From Mesostigma viride (Eukaryota > Streptophyta > Mesostigmatophyceae > Mesostigmatales > Mesostigmataceae), in assembly GCA_009746045.1 (NCBI GenBank), contig RPFO01000106.1:441925-505924 (forward strand): a DNA stretch of 64,000 nt, read 5' to 3'. Under the pieces are notes generated by a model. The model searched no databases, was not told the DNA's origin, and worked only from the letters and a program-made list of their open reading frames with translations. Below are positions 10,701-19,150 of this stretch, one piece after another (the stretch's first letter is position 1; every line of letters begins with the position of its first letter). Position numbers and translations under genes: made by a program.

Positions 10701-10875
10701 GGTAACACACCCGCACGCCATCAACAATCGTATGCAAGTCAAATGGATGAACCTGGGATAATTGCAACGCTACAATGTCCTGTTCAACGCTTGCGATTCG
10801 CGCGTCTGTTTCTTGGTCGACCGTCAAGCCGGTTGCGAGGTTTATGGGCCGGTTGAGAGTCGAAATCACTACCAT
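7720..10875 (-). pseudogene. Very long structural (fibre-like) protein split by two frameshifts
   Basis: Three minus-strand frames follow each other: 10875-10207 (ATG start), 10388-8562 and 8553-7720. The middle frame has no sensible start of its own, and the last one opens only at a GTG while its frame stays open and protein-like upstream of 8562. One original protein of about 1,050 residues, broken near 10280 and near 8590, explains all three better than three genes. It is Thr/Ser/Tyr/Asn-rich with beta-strand pattern throughout and a short coiled-coil-like segment in the first 40 residues, as in tail or fibre proteins. Lectin-like folds are likely but I see no diagnostic motif. It opens the minus-strand virion block, sharing a divergent promoter with the plus-strand genes. 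Confidence 0.55.
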
Positions 10876-10899
10876 TTATTATCTGCCTAGAATATAAAC
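10876..10899. promoter_or_regulatory. Divergent promoter between minus-strand virion block and plus-strand block
   Basis: Only 24 bases separate the two start codons (10875 minus, 10900 plus). The gap is AT-rich and includes AATATAAAC just ahead of the plus-strand ATG. It is where transcription of both gene blocks must begin or pass. A compact viral promoter is inferred; there is no recognised consensus. Confidence 0.4.
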
Positions 10900-11427
10900 A
10901 TGGCCTCTGAGGCTTCAGAGACCCCAACGAGCTACCAAGACGAAACCTTCGCCGAGACGCGGGAAGAGCAGGTTGACCTGGTCAAGACAATTCGAAAGGG
11001 ACAACCGCTGAATGATGAACAGAAAAAAGCCCTTCGCGACAAAATGAGAGTTTACCAGCAACGCGCAAAAGCCGAGAGGGAGAAGAGACGAAACGAGGAA
11101 AAGGAGGCAGAGATAACGAAACGTAAGGTCCTTGCAAAGGAATTGGAGATTCAGCGGCAAAGGCTAGTCGAACTGGAGCTGCAAGAAGCCCGTAACAAAT
11201 CGCGCATTGAACGCCTTCTCGCTGAAGATTCTGTCGCCTCAACCCCCGCCGACACGCCAAAACCAAGACGGGGTCGAAAGCCCAAGGAGACAGAGCCGGA
11301 CTCTCCGCCATCCCCGATCAAGACCCGGCAGCTCCCACCTCCACCACCGCCACCTGCCGCGATGACGCCATACGAGATGCGCATGGCCGCCATCCGCGCG
11401 TCTCTCCTTGCTAGTCTGGACGATTAA
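10900..11427 (+). CDS. Coiled-coil protein with proline-rich tail
   Basis: This 175-codon ORF begins with ATG after the divergent gap. Residues about 45-115 are almost pure Lys/Arg/Glu/Gln/Leu with heptad-like spacing, a long coiled coil. A low-complexity Pro/Ser/Lys segment with an R-R-G-R-K-P AT-hook-like patch follows (about 125-132), then a run of eight prolines and an Ala/Met-rich helical end. It lies 12 bases before the packaging ATPase and may act with it or as a scaffold. No family is recognised. Confidence 0.55.
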   Translation: MASEASETPTSYQDETFAETREEQVDLVKTIRKGQPLNDEQKKALRDKMRVYQQRAKAEREKRRNEEKEAEITKRKVLAKELEIQRQRLVELELQEARNKSRIERLLAEDSVASTPADTPKPRRGRKPKETEPDSPPSPIKTRQLPPPPPPPAAMTPYEMRMAAIRASLLASLDD

Positions 11428-11439
11428 AATGTCTTCAGA

Positions 11440-12324
11440 ATGATAATGGCTATCATCGAAGAGCGACGAATTCATTCACTCGAGAACAAAGACATCAAGC
11501 AACGATACGCCCCACAGCGTCCTGCTCCACCGAATATGCCGAGTCTTCATTTCATCGCAAACTTCTGCGGAGCTCGACGGTCTGGGAAAACTACATCGGC
11601 AGTCAACATGGCGAAGGCTTACTTTGCTAACAACTCATTCGACAAGCTGTACCTCATTTCAGGGAGTGCCCACACGGAGCCGAAATACAAGGAGCTCCCG
11701 GAACCAGCTATGACGATGGAAGTCTACTCTAACCTGGCATTCGATGGGATGATAGATCATATCAAGTCTGACCTCCACGAATACGAGAGGTACAAGGACG
11801 ATCTCAAGGTATGGGAAACATTCAAACGCGAATACGTGGATGGGAATAAAAACGCAGAACTCATGGACCTCTCCATGTACCTACGCCTTGATGCAATGAA
11901 CTGGGATAAACCTGCGACAAGGTTCGAGCACGGTCCTCCTTCGTCGCTCATTCTGATAGACGACATGCAAGGCAGTGCCCTCTATCAGAGCTCTAGCAAA
12001 AACGCTGTTGCGGCTTTCGCGTTCAAACACAGACACTTCCTCACGAGCATGATTTTCCTGACACAGGCGTACACAAGCGGTGGCGTACCACGAGCAGTGC
12101 GAGCGAATATATCGTTTCTTGCGCTGTTCAGAACGAAGGACCATCGAGCCGCGCGACAGATCGCGGAAGAGAGCGCGGGGGCTGTGGCGCCGGATGAGTT
12201 TCTCGCGCTATGGGACCACGCCGTCAAGGACGATCCTCACGACTTCTTTGCTGTCGACTTCGACCAGCGCGACCCGAAAAAAATGTTTCGTCGAAACTTC
12301 AATACATTTCTCTCGATAAAATAA
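11440..12324 (+). CDS. A32-type genome-packaging ATPase (FtsK/HerA superfamily)
   Basis: This 294-codon intact ORF has a Walker A loop G-A-R-R-S-G-K-T-T at residues 44-52 and a Walker B strand L-I-L-I-D-D at 170-175. A strand ending in L-T-Q (about 207-209) and the downstream P-R-A-V-R-A-N pattern (about 217-223) are typical of A32-like packaging ATPases of polintons, virophages, polinton-like viruses and large DNA viruses. It would drive genome translocation into the preformed shell. Length matches the family (about 250-300 residues). It sits in the plus-strand block 22 bases before the next ORF. With the capsid and penton genes it is the strongest evidence that this segment is an integrated polinton-like virus. 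Confidence 0.85.
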   Translation: MIMAIIEERRIHSLENKDIKQRYAPQRPAPPNMPSLHFIANFCGARRSGKTTSAVNMAKAYFANNSFDKLYLISGSAHTEPKYKELPEPAMTMEVYSNLAFDGMIDHIKSDLHEYERYKDDLKVWETFKREYVDGNKNAELMDLSMYLRLDAMNWDKPATRFEHGPPSSLILIDDMQGSALYQSSSKNAVAAFAFKHRHFLTSMIFLTQAYTSGGVPRAVRANISFLALFRTKDHRAARQIAEESAGAVAPDEFLALWDHAVKDDPHDFFAVDFDQRDPKKMFRRNFNTFLSIK

Positions 12325-12346
12325 TTTTCTCTGAACATGATATACT

Positions 12347-12841
12347 ATGGATATTCCGTCCATCAAACGATACGCAGGCGCCGAGAAGGAGTACGTGTTG
12401 GACACCCAAGCACTCCTCCGATATTGTTCGGGTTCTCGACTGGGGCAGAAAACTCTAGAACGTGTCGTCAGGATCCTTCAAGAAGCAGGCCACCACGACA
12501 CGATTCCGTCCACCTGTCACGACATGAGCCCCGAAATCCGATTGGCCATCCTCGCCTTGGTGGGCGATCGCAGGCGTCCACGTGGGCGCTCACCCTCCAA
12601 AACGGAAAAACGACACGAACCGAAACGGCCTCGAGGGCGCCCAAGGATCCACCCCGTAGGGTATAAAAAGCCTCGAGCCAAAAAATTGTCTCATGTTCAG
12701 TCATCAGATGACGGTGACCGTAGAGGAGCGTCGCGAGCAATGGCGACGGGCCCAGGCGAAGAGGCGAGCAATCGCCCGCGACCAGACGAACTGCATCTCG
12801 GCGAAAAGCAAGGTCAAGAAGGGCGTCTGGAATCCCAGTGA
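12347..12841 (+). CDS. AT-hook-like basic protein, unknown
   Basis: A 164-codon ATG-initiated ORF. The first 75 residues look like a small folded helical domain; residues about 77-118 are Arg/Lys/Pro-rich and include K-R-P-R-G-R-P-R, an AT-hook core (RGRP) that binds the minor groove of AT-rich DNA. The last 50 codons overlap the recombinase start at 12693 in another frame, so the natural end may be earlier or a frameshift may link the two. Role unknown; DNA binding is a fair inference. Confidence 0.4.
   Translation: MDIPSIKRYAGAEKEYVLDTQALLRYCSGSRLGQKTLERVVRILQEAGHHDTIPSTCHDMSPEIRLAILALVGDRRRPRGRSPSKTEKRHEPKRPRGRPRIHPVGYKKPRAKKLSHVQSSDDGDRRGASRAMATGPGEEASNRPRPDELHLGEKQGQEGRLESQ
12662..12668 (+). 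promoter_or_regulatory. TATA-like box before the recombinase
   Basis: TATAAAA stands 24 bases upstream of the recombinase ATG at 12693, inside the upstream ORF. Position and sequence fit a eukaryotic TATA element for a separately transcribed recombinase gene. Untested. Confidence 0.3.
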
Positions 12842-13975
12842 CCGATGGATCGCAAATAACCCCGAGTGCGCGGAAAAAATCGGCTTGCAGGCGACCTCTC
12901 CACCCTCGCCGGAGCCACCGCACCACGAGGAACCGCCTGCGCGACCTACTGATGGACGATATTGGACGTTCAACGAGGCCGTCGCCGCAGCGGATTCCCG
13001 GCCAGAGCATCACGAGCCTGGCAGGCCCTCGAGAGAGCGCGGGGCGACGCGCAAAACCGCGAAGGGGTATATCGGCAGGCTGCGAGTTCTCCTTGACAAA
13101 ATGGGGTGCTCGCAGGACGAATCAGTCGACTGCCTCGCAGACACCGCCCGTGTCCTGCGCGTCGTCCACGAAACCTCGGAACCCAAACGCAAGCTCGCAC
13201 ACTCGAAAGAGGATGCGTGGAGGGAGAACGAGAAGAACTTGCTCGGAGTGATAAACGGGGTGAATCGAATGATGCCACCTGAAAGAGGCTCCCACGCGAC
13301 GTGACGGACGCGTACGCTGCTCGAGTCAATGAGCTGAAGGTCGGCGATCTCGACAGGAAATTCGACAGGGCCGAGAGCAAGCCACTGAGGTATACGTACG
13401 AGCAGCTCCAGCGGATCGCCGCCGCCGAGTACAAAAAGGACCCTACGTCTGACGCCGCTTTGATGGGTCTTATTTACCTGTCCGGCGAGAAACTGCCACC
13501 AACCAGGTACGACCACGACAAAATGCGCATTGTCAGTTCTATCAGCGAGCTCGAGCCACACGAGAACGGATACATTCCGAGCGAGCGCCGCATGATAATT
13601 CAACGTTTTAAGACGGCAGAGACGTACGGCACGTACGACTACCAAATTCCAGACGGGTACAAGAAGCTGATTAACGCGTTGCAGGCTCGAGCTCATCAGA
13701 AGTACGTGTTCGAGGACCCAAAAAATCCAGGCGAATACATGAAGCACGAGTATTATTCTGCGAAGTACAACCGCATCTACCACGGCATTGATGCAACGAG
13801 GCAGGCGTACATCACCCGTTTCCTGAAGGGCGCTTCGTGGAAAAAGCGAAAATGGGCTGGTGACTTGATGGGACATGACGTACTTACAGGAGCCGTTTAC
13901 GAGCGGCAGGCGGGGGACCCCTCTCCCACAGGCGGCGAGACTGGAGGACGTCGGCTGAGGCCGAGGAAAAAGTAG
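12693..13975 (+). pseudogene. Tyrosine recombinase/integrase of the integrated virus, one frameshift
   Basis: The ATG frame 12693-13304 encodes a basic, Pro-rich N-terminus and then a SAM-like core-binding domain (about residues 130-200). The catalytic domain continues in the next frame to 13975, which has no ATG of its own; the switch lies at an AAA run near 13281. Catalytic residues are visible: Arg in P-P-T-R-Y-D (codon 13505), His and Arg in H-G-I-D-A-T-R (13781, 13799), His in M-G-H-D (13874) and Tyr in G-A-V-Y-E-R (13898). The P-P-x-R-x-D form of box I is typical of recombinases from polinton-like viruses and crypton-like elements. It would integrate the virus into chromosomes. Total about 427 codons, normal for the family. 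Confidence 0.72.
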
Positions 13976-15316
13976 ACAGTTTTCCCGTGGGAAATTTCAT
14001 GAACGTTGTGGTCTTTTTTCTTGTAAACGTTGGCTGAGCGCCGACGGCTGAGGCTATGGCGGTACAAGAAGTGCCTCACCAGCCTTGCGCTCAGCATGGG
14101 TGCGGGGCTAAAATTTGTTAACCAAATTTCCGGCATCCATGATCCCTGGCTGCTTAAGGCGGTTGGGATTCATGGCTGCCACTGGCCCGGAATTAATGTC
14201 CGGGTGATCGGGGTTTAAATGCGAAGCGGGGGCTGATGCATTATTTAATGGCTGGTTTGTTTGAAAGAAACGGCCAGCTGGCCGGGTTGGGCAAGGGCTA
14301 GCTTGCTTGATGGTTCCGTACCTGGGGATGCTTGCGCCTCGGGTTGGGCTGTCGGCAGGCTGGCCTGCCTTTGAGTTGTCTCGTACCTGGAAATGCTTGC
14401 ATTCCGGGTTGGGCTTGGCTTGAGGGCCGCCGCGGCTCGGGGGGGTAAAAAATTTAAGTCACCGTTGTGGGACACGGAGCCTCGGCGCAGGAGGCAAGGG
14501 CTGAAAACCAACTTGATTTCGTAATCAGTGGTATTTCCACTTTTTTGTACGGAAGGAGTGTTTATGTGCTCGGCACTAGGTTGGTTGCTCTTCAAAAAAG
14601 TTGTAAACTGGGCGTCGGCTGGAATCAGCGGCGCCAGTCAGCAGCTTTTGCTTTGACTTTGGGCGTCCCCAACATCTACTGCTCCAATTTTGGTACTTTT
14701 GAAATTCCATGCCTGGAGCGCAAAGTTTGCAATATATGTGCCGTTTGTAGCTCTAGCTCTATAATAACCTGACCAACCCCGCATTCCTCAAAGTAGCACT
14801 TGTTGCCTATTCTCAAATGTTATGCGAATCACATGATTAGGATCTGCTTCACGATTGCTATTGCTCGAGATTCAATTAAGAATGATTGAGATCAATAAAT
14901 GATGAACCAAATAAACCAAATTAGGCCACTTGACAAGTTCATGATCCATTTACATTGTACAATTAAGCGATTAATTAATTCATAAATCATACATTACATG
15001 GGATACCCCCGTCGACGAGCTAGTGGTACGTACAATGAAACATTTGAGTTTGTAACATGTCTCCATGGATATATACATGTATGCTGGACCTCGCGCATCT
15101 CAGCCCTCTAAGAAATGTTATTTGAACTCAGGTCTAGATCTAAATATATACATGATCTGGATAATATTATACACTTCCTTAAAAGAGCATGAATCGAGCT
15201 TTACAATTCAGGACAAGGAACTCGTTTGCAAATCACGGCTGAAAGGCAAGTGCTCACAACGAAGCACGTGCTCTCAAGGCTGTCCACCTCGTCCAACCAA
15301 GCCCGGGCGAGCTGGC
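13976..15316. other. Spacer downstream of the virus, no gene seen
   Basis: A TTTCCCGTGGGAAA motif lies at 13981-13994. An imperfect direct repeat built on CGTACCTGG...ATGCTTGC...GGGTTGGGCT occurs at about 14317-14351 and 14381-14415. The open frame 14467-14772 has no family features. From 14760 to 15160 the DNA becomes AT-rich. No clear right-hand terminal repeat of the virus is visible. Confidence 0.5.
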
Positions 15317-18300
15317 CTACTGAACAGGTCTCTTCTTGGCCAAGTTCGTGAGCCGTTTCTCGACGTCTGTCGGAATGGTCAAGATGGCCTGGCGATTGTT
15401 AGCTGGGTTGACAACAATGGTGTGTTCGAACCCCGCGTCCATGCACAGGTAGCAATTGACCAAGTTTGGCTGTTCAGGTTGGGCATCGGCGTCCATTTTG
15501 AACATCGTCGCCATACCCGGAAATCTGTCCCAGTAGCGCACCCCCACCACCCATTGTCCCTTACGGAACAACTCCCTATCGACCTTGCCGTTTCTGTCGG
15601 CCACTCGCCTCACGAAAGTAGCGGCCACCTGATAAGGCTCCTGCAAGACTTCCGCTAGCCAATATGGATGATCTGGATCGTGGGACTCATCACCAGAGTA
15701 GGACTCGACGGCAAAAATGTCTTGCAGCTTCAGTCTCCTTCCCATCATCGTCCTCTCTGCCTGTAGTCTGTTCAGTCGCGTCCCTGCGTGCCCCCCTTGT
15801 CCGTTTGGGTTCCTTTGCACTGGCTCCCCCAGTTTGTGGAGCTTCATCCGAGCACCTCCCACATTCCAGCCGTCCATGTCGGTCCACTCCTTTCGACAAT
15901 CCCACCACCTTTCCTCGGCGCACGCACCGCCACAATAGCAGGAATACTGGCGCAGCATTAAGCGCGTCACATTCGACTTGTCCATGCGCCACCAGTGCGC
16001 CTTCTTCACTCCTTTGATTTCGCCGCGCCCTGGGCTGTAAGGAAGCACCTGCGCGTCGAATTCAAGATTTGCACAAGGGAAAGTTGAAGTTACGAGACCA
16101 TCGAGCTAGTTGTGTTTTATTAAGCACTCCTGATCGCCAGGACTCCAAGAACGCCCTAGAAACGACGGCCGGCGTAACTATTCCCTGAACGAGGACTGTA
16201 CACTTAATTACCTCGGGGAACTCGAAGAAGTTACGCCTGGTCGTTGTGGTCCCGCCCACCGCCCCCGACGCCAGATTCTCCACCAACTGGGCGGCCGTCT
16301 GTTTGTCCTGGTTCTCTTCCCTGATGTGCCACCTCCTCAACATGCACTTCACAGTCCCACCAGCTCCATCCACCTCCCCCTTTCCGTGCTGCTCCCCAAA
16401 GTAATTCCACTCAAATGACTCCAGGTGCGGATCCTCCGTCAGCAGCCGGGCCATTTCCGCGATCACATTCCTTGACTTGAACTGCATGGAGCAATTGTCC
16501 GACCACCCAATGAAGCGCTTCACCTCTACCCCTTCTGACCGTAGTGTCGCCAGGATTTTGAGGATAGCAAAACGGAGGGCCCGCCCGTCCCTTTTCATTC
16601 CGCCCTGTCCGATGAAGTGAAACTCCCTTCTCACGACCTTTCCCGACGCTGGATCCAAGTAGCGCACGATCCAGGGCATAAGGACGAATGTGACTGGATG
16701 CCAATACTGTGCTTGGAGATTGTGATAGGTGTAAGACTGGTAGTTCTCCGCGTAATCTGTGTGGCATACAAGGTCCCCCACCCGCATCCTTGAGAGACAT
16801 TCCTTGGAGGCGTCCGCTTGCCACCACGCGTTGAAGCAATGCTGGATGAAGTCCGGCCACTTGTCAACAATCGCCTCCTTTAGCTCCGTTGGTGTGGACT
16901 TGACGTCGACTTGCGTCAATCGCTGCCCACCAGCCTTTGCGATCTCGTCACAGTCGTCCTGCATATGCGCAATGTGCACATACAGAAAAGACCAACTTCG
17001 ACCCACCAATGACCTGTAGGAAGAAAAAAGACAGGACCTCAGGAAACATTGCAAAAGAAACGCCTTGGGGCGCAACCACTCCACTAAAAATTACCTCTGG
17101 CCCAAGAACCTCAGGAAACATTGCAAAAGAAACGCCTTGGGGCGCAACCACTCCACTAAAAATTACCTCTGGCCCAAGAACCTCAGGAAACATTGCAAAA
17201 GAAACGCCTTGGGGCGCAACCACTCCACTAAAAATTACCTCTGGCCCAAGAACCGCACCCGGCGGCACATCCTGCATCTCGTATCTGGTCCATGAAATCA
17301 GGTGGTTGGAAGCCTCCTCCCGTTCGCATAACATGAAGTTCCGAATTCCACACTTGGGAGCCCGGCAAGTGCCCAACACACAAGCCTTACGCCGGATCGA
17401 GCAAACCCCCAACTCCTCGCCCAGGTCATGATCGGGCACCCCTTCCTCGTCGTCCAGCACCCTCCCATGCATGGGCAGATCCTCAAGTTCGCCCTGAAAA
17501 GGCTGAACCTGCGGCCGCGACGACCCCACAGACGACCTCGAACCTCCCCCCTCCCTCATCCCCTCCACCTCACAAGTAAACTTGTTCACCCACTCTGTCG
17601 TGTGAGTGGCTTTGAAAATGGAACATGTGGGCACGGACGACCCCACGTCGAGCTGGCTACCATGATCGCACGCGTGGCATTCAGGTCCGCACTCGCATCT
17701 GGCATGAAAAGTTGCACGAAATTTGGCCAACCCCCCAACCATGGACTGCATGGTAGTGTGGTGCACTGGCATGCGCACAAGTTCCGCATTTTCCACCGCC
17801 CCTTGACGCATGCGGGCATATGCTTGCAAAAAGTAGTGTATCCCACATGAACTGTGCTCTTCTGATTCGTGCGAGGCATTGACATCCCCTCCTCCGTCTC
17901 CATAATCACCTGATTTCCCCCCCTCACGCCCTCCTCTCCCTCCCCCCCCTCCCCCTTCCTACTGTCCATCCGCCGCGGTGGCTTCAACTCCGGATGGCGG
18001 GAAATGAACACTTCGTAAATCTTCGACTTGGAGACAGTATAGTAGCGCGCCCCCTCCGAAAACGCTAGTGTATGTTTGTAATCCCTTCTTGTCCATTCAC
18101 AATGAACATCCTTCATGTTCGGAGACGCCCGCGTCAAGTTATCATCCCTCCAGCACGCTTGTATCAGGGCAATCACTTCCGTCGGAAGCTCGTCTTTCCT
18201 CCTTCTCCTCTCTGGCGCTCTCAGCAAAAGGTCGTCCTCCCCTTCTTCCATTCCATCCCTGTGACCCCGAACAGTTGCGACAAAGCGCCTGTCAATCCCG

Positions 18301-18740
18301 AACGCGCGCTCCACAATCCTGTCCGGGACGCCCTCCATTGCCTTCGTAACAAGTCCACACAAGGCCCACCTAAGCCCACGATCCTTCTCAGATGTTCCCA
18401 AGTCGCCAAAAGCCTTCTTGATGGTATCCCGAAGAGATTCCGCCCAACTTTCAGGAAGCCCGTCGTCACAGTTCTTCCTCTTCTTAATGCCGTTGCTCTC
18501 CGCCACCATGGCATTTAGTCTTGAAGCTGCGCAAGACAGAACCTCCGCGCTCATCTCTGGCGTCCTGTGGTTGTTTGCTTTCACGTGTTCCGCCATGATA
18601 GGAAAGATGGCATTGGCAATTTTGTACCCCTTGTTCTCGATGTACTTGTCGCTCCAGGGACCGCAAAGTGCAGGCTCCCGGTCGTCCTTGGACAAGGGAC
18701 GCGAACCATCGGAAACGGCCCCCCGCCCCGATCGCGCCAT
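15317..18740 (-). pseudogene. DDE-transposase-like gene with an intron, several frame breaks
   Basis: Minus-strand pieces 18740-17586, about 17829-17240, about 17019-16062 and 16048-15317 read as one protein. An N-terminal helical region has a helix-turn-helix-like stretch. A Cys-rich zone (C-E-C-G-P-E-C-H-A-C near 17680) follows. The core has three acidic positions in the DDE spacing style: H-T-D-Y-A-E-N-Y, W-S-D-N-C-S-M-Q-F-K, and G-E-Q-H-G-K-G-E-V-D-G. A C-terminal region has C-Y-C-G-G-A-C. An intron is indicated by TTTTTTCTTCCTACAG just before 17020. A one-base shift lies near 17770, and another break near 16055. I take it as a eukaryotic DNA transposase or domesticated relative; I cannot assign a superfamily. 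Confidence 0.5.
17037..17252 (-). repeat. Three tandem 72-bp repeats inside the intron, each with a splice donor
   Basis: Three units start at 17037, 17109 and 17181. On the minus strand each contains CCAGAG|GTAATTTTT, a good 5' splice site, and keeps a 24-codon open frame, so the host gene would have three equivalent donors for the acceptor just before 17020. The units look identical, so the amplification is recent. Confidence 0.8.
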
Positions 18741-18774
18741 CAGACTTTGGTCAGACGGCAGCTGATTTTTTTCG

Positions 18775-19150
18775 CCTCTTAACCCCTAAATGGGCAGAAA
18801 TACTGCCGATGCATCGGCTGTAACTTCACAATTTTGCAAACCAGATGCCATCCAACCCACCCATATCCAATGGCTGTCCTTGGGGGCCAAGCATGTCCAT
18901 GAGTTGCCCTTCGGGTTGGTATATCACAACCTTACATATATTCATTGAGAATGATAGATTACGGAGGTGAGATAGGCATGCAACATAAGGAAAAACCCGA
19001 TAACTGGGAGAATAACCCTGAAGAAATTAATAGTAATCTGACACAGACATCCAAGGATCACGCCAGCGGCACAAGGTACAACTAACTATACATCACAAAA
19101 CTACACGCAGCAACAGCGCTGCCGGCCCACCATGCAGGCCTGGAAGGGAT
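18775..19150. other. Spacer between the DDE-like gene and the retrotransposon
   Basis: No gene is seen. TTAACCCCTAAATGG at 18779-18793, just upstream of the DDE-like gene, recurs inverted at 26573-26587; both lie beside a short GCCGAT/ATCGGC-rich stretch. The rest is unremarkable and probably includes the 3' untranslated end of the downstream retrotransposon. Confidence 0.4.

Noticed and set aside
14467-14772. 101-codon plus-strand ORF downstream of the virus
   Set aside because: No domain, no neighbours in a matching arrangement, and composition like the surrounding spacer.
15065-15658. 197-codon plus-strand frame near the end of the DDE-like gene
   Set aside because: Mostly antisense to the C-terminal piece at 15317-16048; the remaining part has no family features.
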